DNA of 64,000 nucleotides from an uncultured Rhodospirillales bacterium (GCA_937926175.1 CALANV010000010.1:68362-132361); one strand, 5' to 3'; shown: positions 37,627-46,983, numbered from the stretch's first letter. Notes: generated by a model not told the origin, from the letters alone. Program-made: numbers and translations.

Positions 37627-40017
37627 ATGGGGGCAGCAGGCAGCATGCACATGGGCGCGTATGTCGGCCAGCCTCATCCACGCCCTGCAACGCGTCGGTT
37701 GTTGGCCGGACGCGGCCGTTATACCGACGACATCCGTCTCCCACGGATGTTGCATGCGGCCTTCCTCAGAAGCCCATATCCGCACGCACGCATCCGCAGC
37801 ATCGATCCGACGGCGGCCAAAGCCGTGGATGGCGTGGCGGCGGTCCTGATGGCTGCCGATCTCGAACCGGTCTGCGCCGGCTGGCGCGGTGAATCGGGCC
37901 GTTTTCCGGCATTGCGCTCGCCCGAGCAGACCGCGCTCGCCCGCGAACGGGCATGCTGGCAGGGTGAACCGGTGGTCATGGTGGTCGCCGAATCCCGGGC
38001 CATTGCCGAGGATGCGGTCGAGCTCGTCTCGGTCGAATGGGAAGAACTGCCGGCCATTGCCGACCTCGAAGGAAGCATCGCCGCCGACGCCCCGAAGATT
38101 CATCCCGATCTGCCCGACAACGTCGGCTTCGAGATGGTCATCGGCGAACCGGATGAGCCGGCCGCCTTTCGGAATGCGGCCGTCGTCGTCGAAGAGGTAA
38201 TTCGGTTCGGGCGGCAGACGGGTGTTACGCTCGAACCCCGCAGCATCATCGCGTCATGGGACCCGGCGGACGGGACGCTGACCGTCTATCAGTCCACCCA
38301 GGTTCCGCATCAGATGCAGATGCTTTTTGCATCGCTGCTTGGAGTTCCCGCACACAAGGTGCGGGTGGTGGCGCCGGACGTCGGGGGAGCGTTCGGCATC
38401 AAGCTCCATATGTATCCAGACGAAGTCGCGGTATGTGCCGCTTCCCGTCTGCTCGGGCGCCCGGTCAAGTTCGTCGCCGACCGGCTCGAGGCGTTCTCGA
38501 GCGACGTGCATGCGCGTGAACATCTCATCAAAGCCCGTCTGGCGCTGACCGCGGATGGGCGGATGCTCGCCTTCGACGTTGATGATCTACACGGCATGGG
38601 GGCGTATTCGATCGCGCCGCGCGGCAGCGTTGCCGAGGCGGTTGGTGCCACGCGCATGGTCGGTTCGCCCTACCGCTTCGATGCGTTTCGGGGGCGGATT
38701 CGCAGCGTTTTTCAGAACAAACCGCCGGCCGGCCAGTATCGGGCGGTCGGCCATCCCATCGCGTGCGCCATTACGGAACGGCTCGTCGAACGTGCAGCGG
38801 CGAAGCTGGGCATGGACTCGATCGAGCTGCGTCGCCGCAATTTCGCTTCGCCTGGGGACACGCCATGGGTTTCGCCGGCCGGCATCAAGTTGTTCGGCAT
38901 GTCCCACGAGGCATGCTTGGAGAAGCTTCTCGCGCTGATGCCCTTCGACGAGGTCGTCCGTGATCGCGATGCCGGCCGTAAGGCCGGGCGTCTGCGCGGC
39001 ATCGGGATCGCCGCCTATGTCGAGCTGACGGCGAGTGGCCCCGAGGTCTACGGCCGTTCGGGAACGCCGGTCACGTCCGTCGACAGCGTGACCGTCCGTC
39101 TGGAGCCATCCGGGGACGTGACCTGTCTGGCCAGCGTGACCGAGCAGGGGCAAGGGACGTCGGTCGCCGTCCAGCAGATCGTGGCGACCGAACTCGGCCT
39201 GCCCATGGAGGCGGTCACTGTCATGACCGGGGACACCGCCGTCGTACCGCCCGGCGGCGGTGCCTGGGCGTCGCGCGGTGTGGCGATCGGCGGCGAGGCC
39301 GCTCTGCAGGCGGCTGGACGGCTGCGTGACAGTATTCTGCGGCTGGCGGCGCGGCTTCTGCAGGTGTCGCCCGATGCCCTCGCGCTTCGGGACGGCGCCA
39401 TCGTCGAGAGGATGTCGGGTGCGGCGCGCATGACTCTGCGCGAACTCGGCGAACTGTCCTATTTCCGGACGCATGATCTTCCCCCCGACAGCGATCTCGC
39501 GCTTGCCGTCACGCACCAGTATCGGCGTGTCGAGAATGCGTTTCTGCCGACGAACGGGATTCAGGCGTCGTATGTCGACGTCGATCCGGACACCGGGATC
39601 GTGACGCCGCTCGGACACTGGGTCGTCGAGGATTGTGGGCGCGTGGTCAACCCGCTTCTGCTGGACGAACAGATACGCGGCGGCGTGATCCAGGGTATTG
39701 GACACGCACTCTTCGAACATTGCCGGTACGACGACTCGGGCCAGTGTCTCGCCGCGACGATGGCCGACTATGTCGTCCCGATGTCGGCAGAGATGCCGGA
39801 CATCGTGATCGGGCACGTTGAAACGCCGTATCCGGGATCCGAACTGGGCGCGAAGGGGGCCGGAGAGGCCGGGACCTGCGCGGCCGCGGGGGCCGTGCTG
39901 AATGCGGTCAACGATGCGCTCGCACCGGCCGGAGCGGCGGTATCGGAACTGCCCATGACGCCGACGGTCATTCTGACGGCGCTCGGCAGTCTCGGCAGTC
40001 GGAGTGGAGTGTCATGA
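37627..40017 (+). CDS. Molybdenum hydroxylase catalytic subunit (CoxL/XdhA-like, set B)
   Basis: A 796-residue paralogue of the set A catalytic subunit, with the same landmarks: RRLLAGRGRYTDDIRLPRMLHAAFLRSP, DVGGAFGIKLHMYPDE, VTEQGQGTSVAVQQIVA, GQYRAVGHP (Tyr371) in place of a CO-dehydrogenase Cys loop, and GAGEAG with Glu747. Its FAD and Fe-S partners are not adjacent; they lie 4.3 kb downstream after an amidohydrolase and an ABC transporter. ATG at 37627 has GTGAGG directly upstream; an in-frame ATG at 37600 has no ribosome site. The stop overlaps the amidohydrolase gene (ATGA). Confidence 0.93.
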   Translation: MGAAGSMHMGAYVGQPHPRPATRRLLAGRGRYTDDIRLPRMLHAAFLRSPYPHARIRSIDPTAAKAVDGVAAVLMAADLEPVCAGWRGESGRFPALRSPEQTALARERACWQGEPVVMVVAESRAIAEDAVELVSVEWEELPAIADLEGSIAADAPKIHPDLPDNVGFEMVIGEPDEPAAFRNAAVVVEEVIRFGRQTGVTLEPRSIIASWDPADGTLTVYQSTQVPHQMQMLFASLLGVPAHKVRVVAPDVGGAFGIKLHMYPDEVAVCAASRLLGRPVKFVADRLEAFSSDVHAREHLIKARLALTADGRMLAFDVDDLHGMGAYSIAPRGSVAEAVGATRMVGSPYRFDAFRGRIRSVFQNKPPAGQYRAVGHPIACAITERLVERAAAKLGMDSIELRRRNFASPGDTPWVSPAGIKLFGMSHEACLEKLLALMPFDEVVRDRDAGRKAGRLRGIGIAAYVELTASGPEVYGRSGTPVTSVDSVTVRLEPSGDVTCLASVTEQGQGTSVAVQQIVATELGLPMEAVTVMTGDTAVVPPGGGAWASRGVAIGGEAALQAAGRLRDSILRLAARLLQVSPDALALRDGAIVERMSGAARMTLRELGELSYFRTHDLPPDSDLALAVTHQYRRVENAFLPTNGIQASYVDVDPDTGIVTPLGHWVVEDCGRVVNPLLLDEQIRGGVIQGIGHALFEHCRYDDSGQCLAATMADYVVPMSAEMPDIVIGHVETPYPGSELGAKGAGEAGTCAAAGAVLNAVNDALAPAGAAVSELPMTPTVILTALGSLGSRSGVS

Positions 40018-41462
40018 GCACCACACGTATTCGGAATGCCGCGTGGGTCGTGGCCTGGAATCCGCAAACGGGCCGGCATCACTATCTGCGCAACGCCGAC
40101 GTCGTCTTCCGGGACGATCGTATCATCTTCGTCGGCGCCGGCTGGTCCGGTGTCGCCGATCGCACGATCGACGGCGAAGCGCTCTGCGTCATGCCGGGGC
40201 TTGTGAACGTTCACGGGCATCTTGGCACCGAGGCGCTCGCCAAGGGCTTTTTCGAGGAGCTCGGCAGTCCGCTCATGTACATGTCGCGGCTGTACGAGTT
40301 TCTCTATGTCGTTCGCCCGGAGCCCGAGACCATTCCGTCGTCCACGCGCCTCTCCATCGCGGAACTGCTGCTCAGCGGATGCACGACGGTCGCCGACATG
40401 GCCCTGCCGTACGAGCAGTGGCTCGACGTCATTGCAAGTACCGGCGTTCGTGGCTACGTCGCGCCGATGTTCCGCTCGGCGCGATGGCAGGCACCGGGCG
40501 GCCATCAGGTTACCTATGAATGGGACGAAGCGGCCGGCGAGCGTGGCCTCGCCGAAGCGCTCGACGTATGTGCCGCCGCAGCGCGACACCCCTCGGGCCG
40601 CATGGGCGGCATCGTCATGCCGGCGCAGGCGGAAACCTGCACGCCGGCGCTGATGAAGGCTGCGCATGCCGCGGCCAGGGACCGTGGATTGCCATTCCAG
40701 ACGCATCTCGGCCAAAGCGTCCACGAGTTTCACGAGATGATCCGCCGTTACGGCAAGACGCCCGTCGAATATCTCGAGAACCTGGGCGTACTCGATGCGA
40801 ACACGACCATCGCCCATGGTATCTTCCTCGATCATCATCCGTGGCTGCATTGGCCGGAACACCATGATCTGGGGCGGCTGGCACGCGCCGGCGCGAAGGT
40901 CATTCACTGTCCGCAGACCTTTGCCTATCGCGGGGCGGCGCTTCATCATTTCGGCGCCTACGTCAAAGCCGGCGTGCGGATGGCCATGGGAACGGACACG
41001 ACGCCGCACGACATGCTGGCAGAGATCCGGATCGCGCTTCTGCTGGCGAAGACGCAGAGCGGGCACGTCAACCTTGCGAGCGTGGCCGACGTGTTCCACG
41101 CCGCGACGATCGGCGGCGCCAACGTCGTCGGCCGGGACGATATCGGGCGGATCGCTCCAGGCGCCAAGGCGGACATCGTGCTGATCGACCTGAACGAGCC
41201 GTCAATGGTGCCGGTTCGTGACCCGCTGCGCAGCCTGATCTTCTGCGCCGGCCGTCAGGCCGTACGCGACGTTTTCGTCGACGGAATCCAGATCGTCGCC
41301 GATCGGCAGGTGCTGACGGTCGATTTGCCGGCCGTCTGTCAAGCCGTCGAAGAAGGGCAGCGCATGGCAATGGCGAATGTTTCGTCGCGTGACTGGGCAC
41401 ATCGCGCAGCCGATGAGATCTCGCCGTTGTCTCTGCCTGTCGTTGTCTCATCGAAAAGTTGA
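40014..41462 (+). CDS. ATZ/TRZ-type amidohydrolase (set B)
   Basis: A 482-residue amidohydrolase, related to but clearly distinct from the set A enzyme. Metal ligands: His67 and His69 (NVHGHLG), His231 (QTHLGQ), His268 (IAHGIF) and Asp328 (MGTDTTPHD). The C-terminal sandwich has IGRIAPGAKADIVLIDLNEPSM. It would deaminate or dehalogenate a ring compound or open an amide bond. It is coupled by a 4-base overlap to the Mo-subunit gene, which strongly suggests consecutive steps of one pathway, and is followed by an ABC importer. Confidence 0.9.
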   Translation: MSTTRIRNAAWVVAWNPQTGRHHYLRNADVVFRDDRIIFVGAGWSGVADRTIDGEALCVMPGLVNVHGHLGTEALAKGFFEELGSPLMYMSRLYEFLYVVRPEPETIPSSTRLSIAELLLSGCTTVADMALPYEQWLDVIASTGVRGYVAPMFRSARWQAPGGHQVTYEWDEAAGERGLAEALDVCAAAARHPSGRMGGIVMPAQAETCTPALMKAAHAAARDRGLPFQTHLGQSVHEFHEMIRRYGKTPVEYLENLGVLDANTTIAHGIFLDHHPWLHWPEHHDLGRLARAGAKVIHCPQTFAYRGAALHHFGAYVKAGVRMAMGTDTTPHDMLAEIRIALLLAKTQSGHVNLASVADVFHAATIGGANVVGRDDIGRIAPGAKADIVLIDLNEPSMVPVRDPLRSLIFCAGRQAVRDVFVDGIQIVADRQVLTVDLPAVCQAVEEGQRMAMANVSSRDWAHRAADEISPLSLPVVVSSKS

Positions 41463-41490
41463 AAGTCCATTCAGGAGCAGACGAGGAATC

Positions 41491-42591
41491 ATGTTGGACG
41501 TGAAGAAGACTGCCAGGAACGTGATCGGTGCGGCCGTCGCCAGCGTGATGGCCTTTTCCGCGGCCACGGCAAAAGCACAACAACTCGATGAAGTCGTCTA
41601 CGGGACCGCGTCGCGCGTCGGCCTGGCCAATGCGGCGATCTATCTGGCGGAAGTGATCGGTTTCTTCCGCGAGGAAGGCATCAATATCAGGACGGTGCAG
41701 TTCGACGGGACCGGCGTGCTCATGCCGCAGCTGGCGAGCAAGGCGGTGACCATCGGCTATCCCATTCCGGATCCCGTCATCATCTCCCATGACAAGGGAA
41801 AAACCCCGCTTCCGGTCAAGTTCTTCTACAACGTCACGCGGCGGTACAACTGGGAGATCGTCGTTCTGGACGAAAGCCCGATCCGTACGCTCCAGGATCT
41901 CAAGGGCAAGACGATCGGCGTCATTGCGCTCAGCGCCGGCAACGTGCCGGTGACGCGCTCCCTGCTGCGGGAGATCGGCCTCAATCCCGGCCAGGACGTG
42001 CAGATCGTCGCCGTGGGGCAGGGGCCGGCGGCGGTCAACGCGTTCAAGACCGGACGCATCGATGCCTTGAATCAGTTCGACGTCGTCCACTCGCAGATCG
42101 AGGCGGAGGGGACCGCCATTCGGCGCATTCCGCTTCCCGAGAAGTACGAAATACTGTCGGGCAACTGCTTCGCGACGCACGTCGACACGATCCGCGACAA
42201 TCCTGACCTCATCCGGCGCTTCGGCCGTGCCTTTACCAAAGGTCTGGTCGCGTGCGAGGCGAACCCGGAAGGTTGCGTCCACATGTTCTGGAAGCTGCAT
42301 CCCCAGGCGCGACCGACGACGGGCGATCCTGCCAAGAATCTCGCTGACAGCGTACGCATCATGAAGGCGAACCTCGTGACCAAGATTCCGCCGGGCGCGC
42401 TGGAGGAACGGAAGTACGGTGAGTTCTCGAAGGAGAGCTGGGAGACGAGCCTGAAAATCCTGGTCGAGAACGGGCTCGTCCAGGATCCGAACATCGATCT
42501 GAGCCAGCTCTATACGAACGAGTTCGTGCCGGACTTCACCAAGTTCGACTTCCAGGAGGTCATCGCGCGGGCGAAGGCCATCCAACCATGA
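41491..42591 (+). CDS. ABC transporter substrate-binding protein (NMT1/SsuA-like, set B)
   Basis: A 366-residue periplasmic binding protein with a signal peptide (cleavage predicted after ATAKA, near residue 29). The mature part has the NMT1/THI5/SsuA pattern: YGTASRVGLANAAIYLAEVIGFFREEGINI, TIGVIALSAGNVPVTRSLL, and AVNAFKTGRIDAL. The family binds thiamine precursors, pyrimidines, alkylsulfonates, nitrate and related small molecules. GAGGA precedes ATG at 41491. The stop overlaps the ATPase gene. Confidence 0.9.
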   Translation: MLDVKKTARNVIGAAVASVMAFSAATAKAQQLDEVVYGTASRVGLANAAIYLAEVIGFFREEGINIRTVQFDGTGVLMPQLASKAVTIGYPIPDPVIISHDKGKTPLPVKFFYNVTRRYNWEIVVLDESPIRTLQDLKGKTIGVIALSAGNVPVTRSLLREIGLNPGQDVQIVAVGQGPAAVNAFKTGRIDALNQFDVVHSQIEAEGTAIRRIPLPEKYEILSGNCFATHVDTIRDNPDLIRRFGRAFTKGLVACEANPEGCVHMFWKLHPQARPTTGDPAKNLADSVRIMKANLVTKIPPGALEERKYGEFSKESWETSLKILVENGLVQDPNIDLSQLYTNEFVPDFTKFDFQEVIARAKAIQP

Positions 42592-43424
42592 TGGCCCACG
42601 CGGCTCGCGAGCAGATGCAGGACATGGCATCCGCCACGACCGATCGAAACGTGCCAGCCGTTCTTCTGGAACGGCTGCACGTGACCTATGCCACGGCGGC
42701 CGGTCCAATTCCAGCCGTCGCGGATCTATCGCTTGCGATCGAGGCTGGTAGCTTCGTGTCCGTGCTCGGACCATCCGGGTGCGGCAAGTCGACCCTGATC
42801 AAGGTGATCTCCGGTCTGCTTGCGCCGAGTGCCGGCCGTGTCGAGCTGAACGGTGCGCCGGTCACGGGGCCGCGGCCGGACGTCGGAATCGTGTTTCAGC
42901 AGCCGACCTTGCTGCCCTGGAAGACGGTGCTCGACAACGTGCTCGTCCCCTTGCGCGCACGCAAGGCACCCCGCGAGGAGGCGATTGCCCGGGCGGAGGA
43001 GATGATCGCGCTGGTGAAGCTCAAGGGCTTCGAGCGGAACTATCCGTTCGAACTCTCCGGCGGCATGCAGCAGCGCGTCGCGCTGGCGCGGGCCTTGATC
43101 CACGATCCGCCGGTCATCGTCATGGACGAACCCTTCGCGGCACTGGATGCATTGACGCGCGAACAAATGTCGCTCGAGCTGCAGCGGCTCTGGTCCCACT
43201 CGCGCAAGACCGTCCTGTTCGTAACCCATAGCATCTCCGAGGCGGTCTTCCTGTCCGACCGGGTGATCGTCCTTTCGCCGCGTCCGGCCAGGATCGTGAA
43301 GGACATCCGGATCTCGCTGCCGCGCCCGCGCACGACGGCCACCATGGCCGATGCGGCCTTTGCGGCGGCCTGCGACGAGCTTCGCCGCCAGCTCTACGCG
43401 GTCACCGGTGCAGGCGAGAGGTAA
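42588..43424 (+). CDS. ABC transporter ATP-binding protein (NitT/TauT family, set B)
   Basis: A 278-residue ATPase with Walker A GPSGCGKST, Q-loop VFQQPTLLPW, signature LSGGMQQRVALARAL, Walker B VIVMDEPFAALD and the switch His in FVTHSISEA. This is the standard NitT/TauT-type pattern. It powers import together with the permease encoded next. Its start overlaps the binding-protein stop by 4 bases; an internal ATG may be used, as the first 25 residues are not part of the fold. Confidence 0.95.
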   Translation: MMAHAAREQMQDMASATTDRNVPAVLLERLHVTYATAAGPIPAVADLSLAIEAGSFVSVLGPSGCGKSTLIKVISGLLAPSAGRVELNGAPVTGPRPDVGIVFQQPTLLPWKTVLDNVLVPLRARKAPREEAIARAEEMIALVKLKGFERNYPFELSGGMQQRVALARALIHDPPVIVMDEPFAALDALTREQMSLELQRLWSHSRKTVLFVTHSISEAVFLSDRVIVLSPRPARIVKDIRISLPRPRTTATMADAAFAAACDELRRQLYAVTGAGER

Positions 43425-43428
43425 CGCG

Positions 43429-44208
43429 ATGAAACAGACTCTTCTGCGGTTGGGCTCGCCCCTCGTCACATTCGCGTTCGTGTTGCTGGCGTGGGAGGCG
43501 GCGGTGCGTCTTTTCGGTGTGCCGAACTACATTCTGCCGGATGTGTCGCAGGTCGTGACGGCCCTGTACCGAGGGTACGTCGACGGCGAGTTCTGGCCGC
43601 ATCTCTTCTTCACCATGAAAGCCATGCTGCTCGGCTACTGTGCCGGCAGCCTGCTGGCGCTGATACTCGGGGGCCTTTTGGCCGAGGCGCCGATCTTCGA
43701 GCGCTTCGTTTTCCCGCTCGTGATCGCGCTCCAGTCCATGCCGAAGGTGGCATTGGCGCCGCTCGTGATCGTCTGGTTCGGCTTCGGCATCGAGTCGAAG
43801 ATCGTCCTGGTGGCCTTGATCTGCTTCTTCCCGATTTTCATCAACGCGATCGTGGGGCTGCGTTCCGTCGATCCGAATCTCGTCGACATGATGAAAGCAT
43901 TCGGATGCTCGTCGCTCGACATCATGCTGCAGGTGAAGCTGCCCCACGCGGCGGGTCCGATCTTCGCCGGACTGCAGATCGGCGTGGTGCTCGGGTTGAT
44001 CGGCGCGGTGGTGGGCGAGTTCATCGCGTCGACACAGGGGCTCGGTTTCCTGATTCAGAACGGTGCGAATGCGCTCGATCTCGGGATCGTCTTTGCCGGG
44101 CTGGTGTCGCTGGCAGTGATCGGCGTGACCGGCACGCAGCTGCTGCGCTTTCTGCACGCGCGGCTCGTATTCTGGGATCGCAAGTCGGCGACGTCCGTCG
44201 CGAGCTGA
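43429..44208 (+). CDS. ABC transporter permease (NitT/TauT family, set B)
   Basis: A 259-residue inner-membrane protein with six predicted helices. The coupling-helix motif EAA---G is present as DMMKAFGCSSLDIMLQVKLPHAAGPIFAG, and LQSMPKVALAPLVIVWFGFGIESK is typical for SsuC/TauC permeases. It begins 4 bp after the ATPase gene. It probably works as a homodimer with the ATPase. Confidence 0.94.
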   Translation: MKQTLLRLGSPLVTFAFVLLAWEAAVRLFGVPNYILPDVSQVVTALYRGYVDGEFWPHLFFTMKAMLLGYCAGSLLALILGGLLAEAPIFERFVFPLVIALQSMPKVALAPLVIVWFGFGIESKIVLVALICFFPIFINAIVGLRSVDPNLVDMMKAFGCSSLDIMLQVKLPHAAGPIFAGLQIGVVLGLIGAVVGEFIASTQGLGFLIQNGANALDLGIVFAGLVSLAVIGVTGTQLLRFLHARLVFWDRKSATSVAS

Positions 44209-44262
44209 TCCTCAAGGACCGGACATGAGGACGCAGTTGCGCGCGCGAGGCATGCTGTGTCG

Positions 44263-44276
44263 GACCGAATTCGGTC
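44263..44276. promoter_or_regulatory. 14-bp palindrome before the set B FAD-subunit gene
   Basis: GACCGAATTCGGTC is a perfect palindrome about 40 bases before the start codon at 44315. Its first 11 bases are identical to a site before the set B Mo-subunit gene (37550-37560). Candidate operator. Confidence 0.45.
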
Positions 44277-44314
44277 GTCGTGCCCGTCGCTGAATCTATT
44301 CGCGGGAGGGCACG

Positions 44315-45178
44315 GTGAAGCCGTCGAAGTTCCGGTATCATCGTGTAAGGTCCCAGGACGAGCTCCTGCAACTTCTGGCCGACAATGCAGGGGATGCCCG
44401 AATACTTGCCGGCGGCCAGAGCTTGATACCGATGATGAACCTGCGGGTTGCAGCACCCGCGCTGCTTCTCGACATCAACGACCTCCAGGAGCTCGGGCAG
44501 ATTACGGTCGAGCCGGAAGTCGTTCGCATCGGTGCGCTCGTCCGCTATCGGCAGCTTGAGGCGTCATCCGTCGTAAAGTCGGAACTGCCGCTGATCGCAG
44601 CGGCGCTGCCGCACGTGGCGCATCTCGCCATTCGGAACCGGGGAACGCTCGGCGGCAGCCTGGCGCTGGCAGACCCGGCGGCAGAGATGCCGGCATGCAT
44701 TCTCGCACTCGATGCGACCTTGGTGGTCGCGAGCATACGGGGGAGGCGTCGGATCGCGGCGGCGGACTTCTTCCGGGGGCCATACGAGACCGCTCTCGGT
44801 CCGGACGAGATGCTGGAGGCTGTCGAGATACCGCGGAGGCCGGATGCTCTTTACTTCTTCGACGAGGTCGCCCGGCGCCACGGCGACTACGCTATTGCGG
44901 GTCTTGCCGGCATCGCGCCACGGCCGCGGCAGGAGACCGGTTCGTTGCGTCTGGTCTATTTCGGCGTTAGCGATCGTCCGCACTTGGCCCGGTCGGCCTT
45001 GGGCCTGCTCGCCGCAGGTCCCGTGTCGGACGACAGACTCGCGGCGGCAGAGGCGGCCGTGATCGAAGGTCTCGGAACGGTCAATGACGGTGACGGTCAG
45101 GGCGCCTTGCGGCGCCATCTCGCACGTGTCTTGTTTCGGCGCGCCGTACGTCGCCTGACCGAACAGAGTTGGAGCTGA
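44315..45178 (+). CDS. Molybdenum hydroxylase FAD subunit (CoxM/XdhB-like, set B)
   Basis: A 287-residue FAD subunit: KFRYHRVRSQDELLQLL at the start, ILAGGQSLIPMMNLR and AIRNRGTLGGSLALADP as FAD-binding motifs. It matches the set A subunit over its whole length. GTG at 44315 has GGGAGGG four bases upstream. It lies 106 bp after the ABC permease gene and 4 bp before the Fe-S subunit gene; it should assemble with the catalytic subunit encoded at 37627. Confidence 0.93.
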   Translation: MKPSKFRYHRVRSQDELLQLLADNAGDARILAGGQSLIPMMNLRVAAPALLLDINDLQELGQITVEPEVVRIGALVRYRQLEASSVVKSELPLIAAALPHVAHLAIRNRGTLGGSLALADPAAEMPACILALDATLVVASIRGRRRIAAADFFRGPYETALGPDEMLEAVEIPRRPDALYFFDEVARRHGDYAIAGLAGIAPRPRQETGSLRLVYFGVSDRPHLARSALGLLAAGPVSDDRLAAAEAAVIEGLGTVNDGDGQGALRRHLARVLFRRAVRRLTEQSWS

Positions 45179-45182
45179 TCGG

Positions 45183-45665
45183 ATGGAAGAGGTCGCGACG
45201 ATTTCCGTACAGGTCAACGGCCAGCGGATCACGCGGACCGTGCCTGTGCGAATGAGCCTTGCCGACTTCCTCCGTCAGGAACTGGAGCTGACCGGAACCC
45301 ACGTGGGATGCGAGCAAGGCATATGCGGCGCCTGCACCGTCGTCGTGAACGGTCGATGCTCCCGCAGCTGCCTGATGCTTGCGGTTCAGGTCGACGGCGG
45401 AACGGTGGAGACCGTCGAAGGGGCCACCGAGACCGGGCGTCTCAAGCCGCTGCAGGACGCATTCTATGCGCGTGCCGCGCTCCAGTGCGGGTTCTGTACG
45501 CCGGGCATCCTGCTCACGGCGGCGGAGTTCCTCGATGAACACAGCGCCCCTTCCCGCGCGCAGATTCGCGAAGCCCTATCCGGGAACTATTGCCGCTGCA
45601 CCGGCTATCAGGCGATCGTCGATGCGATCGAAACGGCATCGGCGTCTTGGCGACGGCCCGGCTGA
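45183..45665 (+). CDS. Molybdenum hydroxylase [2Fe-2S] subunit (CoxS-like, set B)
   Basis: A 160-residue subunit with the same two Fe-S sites as in set A: GCEQGICGACTVVVNG plus SRSCLML, and LQCGFCTPG plus NYCRCTGYQ. It ends the set B run and is convergent with the PepSY gene, with about 50 bp between. ATG at 45183. Confidence 0.95.
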   Translation: MEEVATISVQVNGQRITRTVPVRMSLADFLRQELELTGTHVGCEQGICGACTVVVNGRCSRSCLMLAVQVDGGTVETVEGATETGRLKPLQDAFYARAALQCGFCTPGILLTAAEFLDEHSAPSRAQIREALSGNYCRCTGYQAIVDAIETASASWRRPG

Positions 45666-45714
45666 CCTCCGCCGGCCGCCGCGGACACGCACCTGTTCGT
45701 TGCCCCCGCCCGGA

Positions 45715-46914
45715 TTACGCCAGTTTGCGTAGGGCCGTTGTGCGCCGTGCGCGGCGCTTCAGCAGCCACATGGCGCACCCGGTGACGGCGAAGATCGGGA
45801 TGGTGATGCCCGAGAGGAAGACCACGAACTTGTAGATCTCGCCCAAGCCTTGCCCGTAGTGCAGCGGCCGCTGCCACGCCATGATCGTTTCGCCGACGGA
45901 GAACTTCTGCGGATCGTGTATGTCGACGATCCGGCCGGTCCAGGGGTCGATGAACAGGGTAATGGTCGGGGCACCCTCGACATGGTCCGGCCGGGTGAGT
46001 GTGATGCGCATGGTCTGGTCCGGCCGCATCGGCAGGAACACCATGCGGACCTCACTCGCGCCGACGGCTTCGCGCGCCAGTGCGATCGCCAGATCGATGC
46101 CGATCGGTGTGGCATCCTTGATCGGTTCGACCCGGATGGCGTTGGCGGCCGCACGCAGATCGCGGGCCGGAAAGACGGCGTTGATGACGGCCCCCGTCTG
46201 CGCCGGGAAGGCGAGATAGACCCCGCTGAAGCTCACCACCATGAAGACGATCAGACTCCAGATACCGACGGCGCCGTGCAGATCGCGGTGAAGGCGGAGA
46301 CCGCGCGCACCTTTCTTCACCGTGAATGCGGTGATCCACCGTCCTGACCGCGGCCACCAGATGATGATTCCGGAGAGGCCCAGAACGAGCATGGCGACGC
46401 CGAGCCAGCCGACGGCGACGCGCCCGTCCCGGCCGCTGACCAGCAGGTTCCCGTGCAGGTCGTGGAGGAAGCGCAGCCATGACGGCGCCGGTACCGGATT
46501 GCCGAGCACCTGGAGCGACACGGGGTCGATCAGGACCTGGATGCTGCCGGCAAAGGGGCTCGCCTGCGGCTGACCGCCGGCGGGGGAGGTGCCGGTCTGG
46601 CTCCTTGCCCGCATCAGCCGCACAACGGCAGGAGCGCCGTGCTCGTCCGGCATGCGTATCATTCCCGGCACCATGCCGGGCGGCGCTGACGCCCGTGCGG
46701 CGGCGATGATCTCGTCCGCCGAACGTTGCTCGCCGGTTACGGTCGCACGCGGCTCCGGCGGCCCGAACAGATGCTCGAGGTCGTGGCCATAGACCAGAAT
46801 GCTGCCGGTGATGCCGATGATCACCAGGGGGATACAGAGCGTCAGCCCCACCCACAGATGGATCTGCTGCAGCCAGTACCGCCAGGCGATGCGGCGGGTC
46901 GACTCCTCGGCCAT
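45715..46914 (-). CDS. PepSY-associated transmembrane protein
   Basis: A 399-residue inner-membrane protein with four main membrane helices and two PepSY-type periplasmic segments. Landmarks: WRYWLQQIHLWVGLTLCIPLVIIGITGSILVY, LHDLHGNLL, LRLHRDLHGAVGIWSLIVF, and the last helix GITIPIFAVTGCAMWLL. Conserved His residues in HLW, HDLHG and HRDLHG could bind haem, as in related siderophore-iron reductases. Next to a TonB-dependent siderophore receptor it probably helps release iron. ATG at 46914 has AGGAGAA upstream; a GTG-like start at 46962 is less likely. Confidence 0.9.
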   Translation of the reverse strand: MAEESTRRIAWRYWLQQIHLWVGLTLCIPLVIIGITGSILVYGHDLEHLFGPPEPRATVTGEQRSADEIIAAARASAPPGMVPGMIRMPDEHGAPAVVRLMRARSQTGTSPAGGQPQASPFAGSIQVLIDPVSLQVLGNPVPAPSWLRFLHDLHGNLLVSGRDGRVAVGWLGVAMLVLGLSGIIIWWPRSGRWITAFTVKKGARGLRLHRDLHGAVGIWSLIVFMVVSFSGVYLAFPAQTGAVINAVFPARDLRAAANAIRVEPIKDATPIGIDLAIALAREAVGASEVRMVFLPMRPDQTMRITLTRPDHVEGAPTITLFIDPWTGRIVDIHDPQKFSVGETIMAWQRPLHYGQGLGEIYKFVVFLSGITIPIFAVTGCAMWLLKRRARRTTALRKLA

Positions 46915-46983
46915 GAGTTCTCCTGTCACGATGTGCGGCAAATGAGGGTGAGGCCGGGCCACCGGTCGCGGCGTGCGACGGTC

